Part shown: positions 50,761 to 62,000 of the stretch, one piece after another
Position numbering within the stretch: the first letter of the stretch is position 1
How the letters are laid out: each line of letters begins with the position of its first letter
Source of the DNA: Protonemura montana
Lineage: Eukaryota; Arthropoda; Insecta; Plecoptera; Nemouridae
DNA: 64,000 bases
Assembly: GCA_947568835.1 (NCBI GenBank)
Contig: OX387602.1
Location: 16,357,021-16,421,020 of the forward strand
Direction of reading: 5' to 3'
Made by a program: the position numbers and the translations under genes
Notes under the pieces: model-generated
Databases searched by the model: none
Seen by the model: the letters and a program-made list of their open reading frames with translations, nothing else
Told to the model about the DNA's origin: nothing

Positions 50761-53700
50761 TCATATCTCGACAAGAATGTCGTGAAGCGGCTTCCTCTCG
50801 AGGTCTGGCACGGTGGCATCTTCTGCGGGATAACCTACAGGCAGTAGCAGCGTGAGTTTCTCGGAGCTCGGTCGCCCAAGGAGAAGTCGAAGTGCTGGAC
50901 CGCAGTTGAGAGGGGTGCTCGTCAGAGAGACGAGGCCAGCGTACTAGATAAGGAAAGAAAAATATTTTTGAGGTGGCTAGTGATTGGTGGGGCAAACATC
51001 AAAAACCATAGGCTGTAGCAAGACAGACAGAAACAACTTATCAATATCTTTTAACAGAACTAAATTATGATCTAAACTGCACTACAAACTGCACTAGTTC
51101 TGATCAGAACTATGATTTATATTTAATATTACCATATTTATTGCAAATCAAATAATATGGTAGCATATACATGAAACAAAAAGAGTTTGATGGGGCTGTA
51201 AATTGTAACTGGTTTAAATTACCCACATAATATGCAATGAATATAAAAATTTCTAGACAAATTAAAGCTTTCACAGTCAGAATTTATTTATTTATTTATT
51301 TATTGCTGCTGACAGGTACATCATATCTGTATGAGCGTTTTATAACAATTCTATAATATAGTTTGCCTCCCCCCTGGCCCCACACCCCTCCACAAGTATT
51401 TCATACATTAAAAAAAATGTATTGGAAAATGTAAAATTCAATGATGATTACATCCAAGTATTCTGGAATCTCCAATGTAAGAATACAATATCTGAAAAAT
51501 ATTTCTCATTTCACATTTGTTTGGCCAAACTGGATATAGATCTATACCCAGTTTTTATATTGTGTTTTATTATATGGCTCAACTGGGTTCCAGCCTGTAT
51601 GTCATAAAGGTTCAATAAAAAAAGAAAAATAAAGAAAAAAAAAACTTTGGTCCAATTCACATTTTACGCTCAATATAGCACAAACAAGTCGATCACTAAA
51701 ACTTTCCATTGAAAAAAAAATAAAAGAACAGGTTCCCAGTACAATAGTGGTTAAAACAAGGATTCTCATGGCAATGTAAAAAATTCCACTGACGACCCAA
51801 AAACCTCAACGTACGTGAACGGCAGAAATGAGAAGTCCGGATGCGATGGCCACGCTCATCTCGTTGTAGTAATGGATGCGTTTGGTGCCGTCTTCCTTGA
51901 GGCTGTACATCTGCTTGAACACGAGGATCAAATACGGAGCCGTGGTCAGGTAGTCCTTTACCCAGTTCGTGCGAAGAGGCCTCAGATCTGTCGTCCACTG
52001 GTCACCTAGCAAAGAGCCAAAGAGTCACTTTTAAAACTCTGATTTAATCCACAAGAAACTTGTTTAACTTCAATAATCAATAGGTCAACTAATCAATAAC
52101 TGGATGGGAGCTCGATATTGTCTTTCTTGTTGGTGTGGGAGGGGGGGGGGGGGGGGGGGGGGGGGGTTCTCTCAAGCTATGCTTATTTTCTGGGCTCAAA
52201 TGAACTATCTAACATCAGCGCCCAAGCAAATTAAATTTTGATGCCGACTTCATTCGGTTTTTTCTCCTTGGCTGTGGTATCATTTCTTTACACGAAAATT
52301 ATTCGTTTTAATGATAATTCTTTGCTAGTTGACAAATAAAGTATCAGACATGCTGGGGGAAATTTACTGCACTCATACTCGTGAATTAGTGGCAGTTTAC
52401 TCATTTGTAAAAATACAACCAATTGACGGCTGCTTACTACGATTAATTTACACGATTCCAACTGAGATCGCTGAAGAAGACAGTACACTTGAAAAACTTG
52501 CTAACTTTTTACCATGGGACCTTTGAAGCAGTCCTACGTTACGGCGTGGTCTTTTGGGGCGGAGCATCAGCCTTGGAACTCACCAAGATATTCAAGTTAC
52601 AGAAATATGCCATCCGAGTCATCACCGGGAAGACCAGAAGCACAAGTTGCCGGGGGGTTTTTAGAAGTCTGAACATACTTACCTTCCCTTGTCTTTATAT
52701 ATTAGAGATTGTCTTATTTGTTAAACAAAACCCTAGATTATTTACAAACGAACATGACCATTCATATAGTACTAGATTTAAATCTTTGCCACAATCTAAA
52801 TCACATAGAACGGCACTTTATGAATCTGGGTTATATTTTAAAGGAAGACAATTTTTTAGAGCACTACCAGATGAAATTAGAGGCGAGGGTAATACCAGAT
52901 CGTTCTACTTAAAAATTAGGAAATTTCTAATGAATGGTGAATTTTATAAAGCTGACGAGTTCCTGCAAGACTAAAAAGCTGTGATATACTGAATTATGTC
53001 TTTTTGCATATTTTTATGGATTGTTGACGATGTATCACTCTGTATGATGTATACTACTGATTCCAAAAATCTAGCCTGAGAAAAGAGTGGGTAGACTCGT
53101 ACACCCTTGTCCAGTCCAACATTAACCGACTGAAATCATGATTTAATTAATTTACTTCCATTCTGGTGCAGTGTGAAATGAGTGATTGACTTTTGGTTTT
53201 AATAACCTGCCTTCTGGACTTCTTAACTTTGGATATCGAAGATGCTTTGTGAAAATAAAATGTAAACTTGATGTATACTTATAACAGGGCATGTAATTCT
53301 ATCATTGAAGAAACAGGCCTTCTGTATGGCATGCACTTACAAATATAGCATGGTTATTAAATATATTATTTTTACTTTTTACTTTTTAGATTATTTTTGT
53401 GTACCCATGGACCAGAAAATGGGTCTAACCTTTAATTAATTGATCTCAAAAAGTATCTGATTTCAGGAATAGTTTAAATAAAAATTTTACCGAAAATCAG
53501 CTTTGAAAATCATAATTAAGAATTAATATGGCTTAGAAAATAAGAAAAATATGTTGCGCTCTATTAGCACTGTTACCAGATAATGCCAGTACTTGCAGCA
53601 CGTTTACAGCAAAATGACAGTAAGTAAAAAAATGTTCGTCACTAACGGCACGTTCTGTTCTCAAGCGCTCACCCATCCATGTACTGATCAAGCCCGATGT

Positions 53701-56700
53701 TGCTTAACTTTGGTGAACGGACGAGAACCGGTGTGTTCAACATGGTATGGCCGCTGCCGTACTACGACGAGTTTTTATCTACTTAAAGGCATTCCAGTTA
53801 GCCCACGAGACAAACTTTTTATATTTTAATTTCTGTCAATTGACCAAAGAAATGTTTGAAATATATTTATATCAAATTTACTTTTTATTATCATTATTTT
53901 TTCAATTTACCTGAGAAATGTGACGACATTGAAAGGCCCATATTTTCAACGGTTCAAGGTCGACGACAACGGAGGTCAACTTTTACACTGTATGTGCGGC
54001 ACCCATTCACATTTAAAATCCGTTTTTTTCACGAAAATTGTAGTATAGAAGTTGTACGAAGTCGCTTCGATATTTGTTCTAAGGCTTAATCGGTTAACGT
54101 TCATAATGGTAGTTCATAATATGTTACCATTAATAACTAAATAGTTTACATTTAAATTAGTGTAGATTTGCATTTGAATTTGAATCTATGTAGCTATGAT
54201 GAGGTTCTCGTTGACCTAATGCGTGCCTTCCCATGTCTTGGATATAACTCACCTCTGCTGACCGTCCTCAACTCACCCTCAAGGCCCGGTATGATCATAT
54301 TTCTCAACAGTTAAGCTTCACTTGAATTTTAAAACATTCTTTGGATTTGAATATTTTAATTTTATTGATAGTCGCCATGGTAATTGTTTTAACTATGTTT
54401 GTTAAGAGACGATAAATATACGCACCCATCCTCTTTGCATAGTTGATCTGTTCTTCCTCCTCAACGATCACTCGCACCCTTTCCTTGATATCCGGATCGG
54501 AGACGACGACGTAGGTCCAGGGCTCAGTGTGAGCACCACTGGGAGCAGTTCCAGCGGTACGCACCACATTTCGAATTACTTCGGCGGGCACGGGGTCAGG
54601 GCTGAAGAATCGGACAGTGCGTCGCGTGTTCATAAACGCGAAGAACTCTTCGGAACGGCGCACCATGTCGGCGGCGGGAATGCGGCTGTACTCCAGGGGG
54701 ACATGCTGCAGATCATGCGGGAGGGCACTTCCGGGGTCGCCGCAGTTCTCGTCCTCGTCGAAATCGTCTGGATCCTCCATTTCTGCCACTGTAACCGACG
54801 TGAGAACGGGATAAGGAATGTGCTTGACGACTTGTTTCTGGCCAGCTGTAGCTGGTTTTTGAAGGGCTCGGGTGCCGGGATCTTGGATGGAACCACGTTT
54901 TCAGTGCAGATGACCTAGTTCGTGAATCAAAAGAGTATCCAGAATGTTGCGTTTAGTCCATCTGTGTTTTTACCGCAGGTTTGCATGCCCAAGAACACAA
55001 TTATCATAATTTTCACAATTTTGAGAGCAAGGACTGAATCCAAGGACCTTAAATGTGTGAAAATCAAATTTGAGATATTTGGTTTAAAAACTCAAATCTA
55101 TAGTTTATTTGGCTGATCTTAAGTACAAATTGAATCCACGATCTAGGACATGAATATCTTAAAAAATGAATACTGAATTGAATCGACAAGAAGATCAATT
55201 TACATTCTTGACATTTTGCCACAATTTGCCTGCGTTGTGAATGACCCCTTTTTCTCGTTACATTTTCCAGTACTTTGCCCTTTCTATCAAGATAATCACG
55301 AGTGCTGTCAAATAACAACACACTGAATCCGATCGATCCTGTGAGTATCGACTGGGCATTTCACTAGGCGAGAATATCCTATCATGTATACGAATAAAAG
55401 TGTCGACACAACGACTCCATATCATGGTTCATGTCACGTTGCTCACAGGCCATTTGTCGACTGCAATGAATAAACCAGGATCGGAAACGATCCGAGTTTA
55501 TGGCAGGCATTGCATGACTTCATGTCTTTGATGACACTCTTTGTCGCACGATTGATCAATATTTTACAAAAAGATATTTTCTTTATTGATTTCTGCAAAT
55601 GAGACACTCTTCAGTGACGACCCATTAACATAGAAATGCGAAAGAAATATTTTACTAATAATGTAATTTAAAGGGAATTCCATGTATTGGTATGTATTCG
55701 TACAATATTGGTATGTTTCCGCAGCAGAGGTCCGCCCTCCTATTTCAAGCTACAAACACGGACACGAAAGGAGTTGAAAAGTATTGATATTAGTTGGCGC
55801 TTAATAAAATCAATCGGGTGCTTGCTGACCACTGACCCCTTGTAATTAGCTCAAAATGTTTGTTTGAACATAGGAAATGTGACAGAATTGAACTGCTCGC
55901 AGGAAAAGCTCAATGAGAATATTGATAACTTAAGTTATGATCATTACGACTCTGTATAGGTCACGCAAAGCTGCCGTTATCGCAGTCTTTAATTGAAATC
56001 GGATATTCGCACGCTTGCCCTAAGGTCCAAATGGCAAGCCACGAAACGTTCTCTTAATATATGTCTGCAATTCCAATTTGTTATGTGGGTTATAAAAATT
56101 CTAAAGTTCCTGTTTGCTTTTTTTTTTCAAGTGCAATGGTCAAAAGAGGCAAGAAATATCTACTTCTCAAGTTGCTAAGATCAAAATGTTTAGACGGAGA
56201 TCGACTTTAATTAGGCCTCCCCCGAGTTGGCAAGTACAGTGGACACTTAAATAATTTTACACAAATTCAAAAAGTGCGAGCGTAGGGAGAACCTACATTC
56301 AAAACAATTGGAATCTTCTATATACACTCGACACCCTTTACTTGTAAATATCTTCGACCTAATGTTTAAAAAATCCGTACAAAATTTCCACCCGAAAGAA
56401 AATACCCTTCGGTGTTTCGAAGGTACCAATTTGAGCAGAAACTGATGGACGTAAGAATTTAATGTGGATTACGGCGTTGTGTATGCCTACCGACGCATGA
56501 CGGTACTACCCAACATTTTGGTGGAGACTGCTGCCCATAATGTGTATACCACATCGACTGGCTCTGTTCAGTACACAAGAATGCTTGTTTGACATTTTCC
56601 GCCGATGAGGTCTATTTTCACTCAAAAAATGTTTCGCTATACATTCGTGCAGGGTTTTTATTATTTTACCGACTCATTCCCAGTGCATTTTCATCTGAAA

Positions 56701-56890
56701 GAAGGCTGCAGGTACCTTGATCTGGTGTCCGGTAAGCATTAGATTTCGAAGGGCTTTCCGGAGACTGTTGTTCCCCCGATGAGTGACTTGTCGTCGTCGT
56801 GTAATACAAGAATCTTGCAGCCAAGTAACACACTATTCCCGAAGCGATGAAGGGCCAATATTGAGTAATAAAGGGCATATAAGGCAACAT
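50761..56890 (-). CDS. IYD: Iodotyrosine deiodinase (FMN-dependent, nitroreductase fold), four exons, 303 aa
   Basis: IYD reductively removes halide from mono- and diiodotyrosine (and other halotyrosines) at a membrane. Exons on the minus strand: 56716-56890 (ATG at 56890), 54426-54788, 51815-52005, 50761-50943; GT-AG, in phase, 303 residues (human 289). The N-terminus has a membrane anchor ([19 protein letters not shown]), then a variable Ser/Pro/acidic linker. The enzyme starts with RRTVRFF (FMN-binding Arg pair 114/115) and [19 protein letters not shown]. The substrate lid residues known from mouse (Glu153, Tyr157, Lys178) are all kept as Glu171, Tyr175 and Lys196. The last exon has [17 protein letters not shown] and [20 protein letters not shown]. 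Intron 2 contains a LINE tail, a dispersed repeat and a 5S-like sequence. Confidence 0.93.
50944..51814. other. IYD intron 3 with a TTTA microsatellite
   Basis: An AT-rich intron. A run of about five tttat units lies at 51283-51304; read on the minus strand it resembles a LINE-type AAAT tail, but no coding LINE sequence is attached. Nothing else is recognised. Confidence 0.45.
52141..52166 (+). repeat. 26-base G homopolymer in IYD intron 2
   Basis: An uninterrupted run of 26 G, preceded by tggtgtggga. It can form G-quadruplexes on the plus strand and an i-motif on the minus (transcribed) strand. Its length may be inexact because such runs sequence badly. Confidence 0.8.
52505..53055 (+). mobile_element. 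5'-truncated LINE, post-RT C-terminal part and 3' UTR
   Basis: An open frame to the stop at 52974 reads [20 protein letters not shown], then [20 protein letters not shown], then [20 protein letters not shown] and [15 protein letters not shown], the usual end of a CR1/Jockey-type LINE protein. The frame is unbroken. The 5' boundary is uncertain. Antisense to IYD. Confidence 0.8.
53067..54000 (+). repeat. Dispersed repeat of unknown family, copy 2
   Basis: Counterpart of 40925-41560 (agactcgtacacccttgtcc, ggaccagaaaatgggtctaa, ttaccgaaaatcagctttga, cattgaaaggcccatatttt). The 5S-like sequence at 53641-53762 interrupts it, since copy 1 has no such segment. Sequence 54001-54425 shows nothing else. 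Confidence 0.6.
53641..53762 (-). rRNA. 5S rRNA-like sequence (pseudogene or 5S-derived SINE head)
   Basis: Read on the minus strand this 122-nt stretch follows 5S rRNA: GGCCATACCATGTTGAACAC, then CCGGTTCTCGTCC, then AAGTTAAGCAACATCGGGC (A-box region), then AGTACATGGATGGGTGAGCG (C-box region), then GTGCCGTTAGT. Against a typical invertebrate 5S it differs at several conserved places (for example CATGG for CTTGG, GAGCG for GACCG) and has a few extra bases near the 5' end. A T run follows 12 nt after the 3' end. One degenerate copy inside a repeat suggests a retro-pseudogene or the head of a 5S-derived SINE, not a working gene. Confidence 0.78.
54789..56715. other. IYD intron 1
   Basis: A 1.9-kb intron without any repeat family, RNA gene or coding signal that I recognise. 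An open frame opposite IYD exon 2 (54529-54918) is a shadow of the coding strand. Confidence 0.45.
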
Positions 56891-57780
56891 TTTTATTTCA
56901 CAAATAACTATTTAAACACAAAAAATAAATTCTGATATGTTATCAATTTTAAAGGTAATATAGGCCGCGACAAATAAATCTGATTAAGCCACTTCAAATA
57001 ACACGATTTTGTTTGTATAAATTGATCTCGACAATGTCGAAGTAGGTCTTGTCAAGTGTGGTGCTGTCTGAGTACTGATCGAAATCCCTCACTACCAACT
57101 AGAGAAGTACCTATACCAGGGCTGGTCATTTCTCAGCGCAATCAATCGAGTGCGAGCCTCTCTATGCTGTCATGTTAAATTGTTGCTCTATCTAACATTC
57201 GCCAGCTCATTCCTTTAGTCACCTGCTGCTCTCCCCTTCTCAAAAAATTGGCAATGATTGCATAACGCAGAAGATTTGGATCCTGTATAGTAAACTCATC
57301 AGTAGTAATAATTTAATTTTTGAAATCGTATCCATAAACTACGTAGATCGTCTTCATTTAACGCAAATTTTGGTTTTGGAGCAGCCTCATGGTTTCGTCG
57401 CATAATCTTGTATAGGTCAGCAATTAAAGAGTTGTCACCTAACTAATCAACGATATCGGCTAAGGCTAAGCAGAAACTTTCGGTGGTGTGAAAGTAATAG
57501 TAACATCGTCGTAAAGCTATTAAGCGAGTTGATATCCGACTGGTTTTCTGCATTTAGGTCATCTTGTTAGTCTTGTGCAACGCGCCAACACAAAATCGAA
57601 GACAATCCATTTCGCAATGTTTTCTGCGTCGTGATAAATTATTCGAAATTTTGAGGCTAAGAATCACTGTGATGACACCAGTTGAATGTGGTTGAATCAC
57701 AAATTTATTTGTTGAAAGTCTTTGTCTTCGAAAGTTTTGCAGAAGTATTCCGATGGGAAATTACATAGTTATTTGACTTT
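56891..57780. other. IYD upstream region
   Basis: The IYD promoter should lie at the left edge. No strong motif is evident and no gene is seen in this stretch. Confidence 0.35.
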
Positions 57781-57789
57781 TTTTAAATT

Positions 57790-57925
57790 ATTATCAACAT
57801 TACAACCGTCTCAAAAGTTAATGTCCAAACGCGGACTCGAACTCCGATCTCCACCTATCGCGGGTGTTGCTCTAAACAAATGAGCTATTTGGACACTGGC
57901 TTTTTGAGACGATTTTAGTGTATTT
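57790..57925 (-). mobile_element. tRNA-core SINE, minus member of an inverted pair
   Basis: The core at 57822-57894 is exactly 73 nt, with GTCCAAATAGCTCATTTGTT at its start, the anticodon stem CACC/GGTG around CGCGATA, and a B box GAGTTCGAGTCC. Arms: ccgtctcaaaagttaa on the left and tggctttttgagacga on the right. Confidence 0.83.
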
Positions 57926-57949
57926 GATGAATATTCGAATATTTGAATA

Positions 57950-58150
57950 TTTGAATATTTGATGAATCAAATAGCCAGTGTCCAAATAGCTCAATGGTTT
58001 AGAGTTTAGAGCAACACCCGCGATATGTGGAGATCGGGGTTCGAGTCCCCGTTTGGGCATCAATTTTTGAGACGGTTGTGGTGTTGATAATAATAAAATA
58101 CCCCGCGCATTGCAAGCGTTTGCAATTTAAATAAGATTTCATCCTAATAG
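57950..58150 (+). mobile_element. tRNA-core SINE, plus member of an inverted pair
   Basis: The core at 57979-58059 carries a small internal duplication (tttagagtttagag) in the D loop, so it is longer than 73 nt. Perfect T arm CGGGG/CCCCG around TTCGAGT, arm tcaatttttgagacggttgt, full tail to tttcatcctaatag. Separated from the minus copy by a short AT-rich spacer of gaatatttgaata units (57930-57960). Confidence 0.85.
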
Positions 58151-58719
58151 TTATTTGAATATTTCCAAACTCTTTCATAGTATGCACCATTCGTGGAATT
58201 TTATTTTAGTTTTATATTATGAGTCAAAACGAGTGCTTGGCACACAAATTATTAAAACATAGTGGAGTCAATTGTTTTTGACGTTTGTTTTTTTGGCGCT
58301 ATTCGTGAGCATAATAAACATAAGCGCGCTCTAGCTTCCAGTAAAGAAACTAAAAGTAGTTCATACTTTTGCTGCTAGGACGAAGGTAGCACCCAGGCGG
58401 TTTTCAAAGCATTAGATTTTGGTTTGCGCAACGGAACAATATTCATGTCTTTCGGCTGGTTATTTCGTTGTTTTGTCCACGATTTTAATCTCCAGGAATA
58501 ATATCTGTGATGTGCGCGCAACTAAACGAGTCGCCTTCTCAACGAACTTTCAAAAACCTCTTGATAGAACAAACTCGGCGTTAATAAACAACAATTACTT
58601 AGATTAAGGTCATATCATAAAAACAACATCTCCATCATCGTTAAGCTAGAATGTCTCAATAGGCTCAGGAATGCGTAGGAAAACTTGCACGAATACAAAC
58701 AATTTATAAAGATTTATTC

Positions 58720-58988
58720 TAAAACTTTATTGTGGCTAGCGCGAAGATTTTCAAGTGTTCGTTCTTTATTATTGATATTCGCCGGGATGTTCGATTACGG
58801 CGTGCTAGGAGGCGGGAAGTCAGTCGGCCGGCGCACTCCCCATGTGTCAAACGTGTTTCTGTGACTTGCTAGCGCGTGCTCTCTGCTAGCCTGTCCTCGC
58901 CGCGGACCTTAGTGTCCAAAGATATTCACTGCTATTTCTCGCTGGTGTAGGCACGTCATCCAACGAAGTGAGAAAACGTCGTGTGACA
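58720..58988 (+). promoter_or_regulatory. CpG-rich start region of an unrecognised gene
   Basis: GC and CpG rise sharply (ggaggcgggaagtcagtcgg, cctcgccgcggacc) just upstream of the ATG at 58989, unlike the AT-rich flanks. This fits a promoter and 5' UTR. Confidence 0.5.
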
Positions 58989-59091
58989 ATGGCCGAGGCT
59001 AGCACCTCTACGTCCACCGATCACGAGGAGCAGTGCCACCGGCTACCTGTCATCGTTGCGACAGAGACTGTCACCCATGAGCTCACGTTCG
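58989..59091 (+). CDS. First coding exon of an unrecognised gene (partial)
   Basis: An open frame MAEASTSTSTDHEEQCHRLP followed by VIVATETVTHELTFG ends at a strong donor (ttcg then gtaagt, exon end 59091). The coding part is 34 codons plus one base. The context around the ATG (gacaATGGCC) is good and the exon sits in a CpG-rich block, so it looks like a true 5' exon. The low-complexity Ser/Thr start gives no family; I do not recognise the protein. The rest of the gene must lie beyond a long first intron. Confidence 0.5.
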
Positions 59092-62000
59092 GTAAGTTTC
59101 CCAGGTTAATTTGTACTAATTTTCGTAACTACAAGAGTCGTTTAAAAGTAGAACAACGATAAATAATTGCAGTTAAATCGCTCGTTGCATTAACGACTTT
59201 CAACACTCGTGCTGCTCGTGACTGATAAGGAAATATTAGAGTGGTCAAGTTTTCCCGATTGACAGATTACCTCCGAATTGTTCGCGAAGCGACCGACCGG
59301 GACACAATCTCGCCGTCCATATTCCAGCTGGCTGGCTATAATAGGGCATGCACTGGGTTTTATTTGTACATATTATTCTAAGGCCTCCTCGGAAATGGGT
59401 GTAACCTGTTTACAAGCTACAGGTTGATGCATACTACCTTATATTCATGCCTTCAGCTTTATTGGACGCTGTCAATTTATAATGACCCAGCACCCATCAA
59501 TTGCACGATGGTCAAACCATGAATAACAAGAATATCAGCATATTAGCTCCCTCCTTGTCGATTGTCCACTGCGGAACATGAGTGAGTTGGGTGGGTCCAG
59601 AAATAAGTTGTTTCAGTTTCAATCCCTGTTTGAGCCCAGGTGAGATAAGAGCGTATAGCTGACAATCAACAGCGAATGCTGATAGTGTGTTGTACAACTG
59701 TACACCTAAATATATGAATGTATTTATCTATATGTACTCTTATTTGCACTGTGTACATACAAAATTATTATGATTTGTTAGCTGGCTAGATGGTAGAGCG
59801 AACCAAGGCCGCCAAGGCTCGCCGCTGAGATGAGTTTAGTAACAGCGAGAGAGCACACACGTTTTATAGGTTCCACCATAGGTTCCACCAGTTGGATCTA
59901 CGCCAGTGTCAATTGAATCGTCCATCACTTGCTTGTGCCCGATCCTCTGTTGCTTCCTCTATTCCAGCCTCTCTTTTTGACTCGCCTAGAGACGCTTTGC
60001 TAACTTTATTGACGCAAGCTATCGATTTATAAATCAGTTGACATATTATTCAACTCAGGGGCACGTGCGGCTTCAGTTCAACCCCTAAAGCACGAAGGCA
60101 AAACTCGTGGCAAGGTATGGATTTCAGCAGCCAAGCTAACATAAAACGCGACATGATACAATCACGAAATTAACCCTCTCCTTTGCTCATTTGGCTTGAC
60201 GAGGGCGATATCATCACAAAGGAGACAGCACCGTTTGCTGCGCTGTTGTCAAAGAAAGTAGAGCGTTGTTTTGTGTCGACTTGTGTTTGACCTTCTGCTT
60301 GATTATATTTTGAGCACAGGCCAATATTTTTGGATGCCCTTTCATTTACAAATTATTTGTGATCATGAGGTATAAAATCACCAGTTACTCAAAAGGTTCA
60401 AACCTTGTTGCGGGAGTACCTAAATGATGTCATGTTGGTTTCTCACAGCTGTTGACCAGGCTTTTCGTAAGGCATGCGTTTGAGAAATGTGGACTACTGG
60501 CTAATCTAGCTAAAGCCTAATAAAGTGCGTCTATAATGTTTTGAACTAATCGCCAGGTAATGTCAGAACTCAGGAACATAAAACCTCAAAGTGTATGTCA
60601 ACCAGCAGTGATATTAGCATGATACATTTTTTATTAGCATAATACATTCGATTGGTCGTCGTACGCGATTATTAGCTATCAATCTACGAATCAACGTTAG
60701 TCCTTCATCAAGTACCTTGTACACCTGTCTTCACGTAATACATGACAGCATGTGCGGTTCTTCGCATTACACCAAACAAACAAGTTGTGTTTGTTGGTTT
60801 GTATACCATGAAGATAGGAGTAGAAATTGTGTAGGCTCTGTGATTCTGACAGGCTTAAACAACTCGTTAATTATAGGCCCACAGTGTGGTTGACGTTCTT
60901 GCTAATTAATACACGCAGCACCGAACTTGTGAATAATGTATTTGATGTGATTGTGTGCAAGGTATACAGACTATAGCAGTACGAGGGATGGAATTTATTA
61001 CCCTTCAATTGCATACTAACTTGATCACCGAATTTTGTCGCTACCGTGCAAAAAAATCTTGAAATTTACGATTTACTTTTGACGAATATTTAAATACCCA
61101 CGTCAATTACAGTAATGCAGACTGTGATATAATACTATATGAATAAGGGAGGTCGTACAATTAGCAGAGTGCTTGCCAGCTTTGTTGTAGTGGGGTGTTG
61201 TGGGGTGAATAGGGGCAGACAGGGTGCAAATACGTTATTACGCATAGAGCCAATATAGCTTTGAACATATGCAATTTACCCAAGTCTCTTCCACTATCAC
61301 GTGGCAGTGATAGTAGAGACTTCATATTCACTAATCACAAGGTAATTACTTGTTAATTACTTTACTGAGCATCTGACGGTTGATGACTCTAATTAGCTAT
61401 TTCATCGGTCAAATGTTGTTATGTAGGTGCCTTACTCGATTCCATCCGTTGGATAATGGTGTAAGACGAAAACTACACTCATCGGAACGTAATTGAATAT
61501 TGTTTCAATCAAACACATATCAGTTGAAAATAAAATGCTGCGATTTAAAATGAGAATGTTAAAAATGTTTGCTCGTCTTAACGATCTCTTGTGAAATATT
61601 TTATCGGTGGTCTTATCGCGGTTTCGTGTTGGCTTGGTTGTGATACCTACCTTTCAAGTCTCAGTACTTAGAACTATTTTATCGTTAGCTAAGCAGAATA
61701 AGGGGCATTGCTTCTCATCGTGCAGACTGAACGGGTTGTTTTTGCTCTACCCGCTTTGTGGATTCGCAGCGTGTAATGAGTGCGTATACAGAGCAAAGGG
61801 CATGTGACCTTACGCACATGTCCATCATGATAAATCCGGAAAAGCGGTTTCCACATGTGGAACGTTTCTCTAAGCACAACTAACAGATATATAGCAGAGA
61901 TATGTTTTATTATGGAGACCTATCATGTGTAGCCCCTGATCTGTACAAATACTGACTAAGTGGTGTTACAATTACATTTTTTTATCAATATTTAATACGC

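Noticed and set aside
54529-54918. 129-codon plus-strand frame
   Set aside because: Antisense to IYD exon 2, whose minus-strand reading is clearly conserved.
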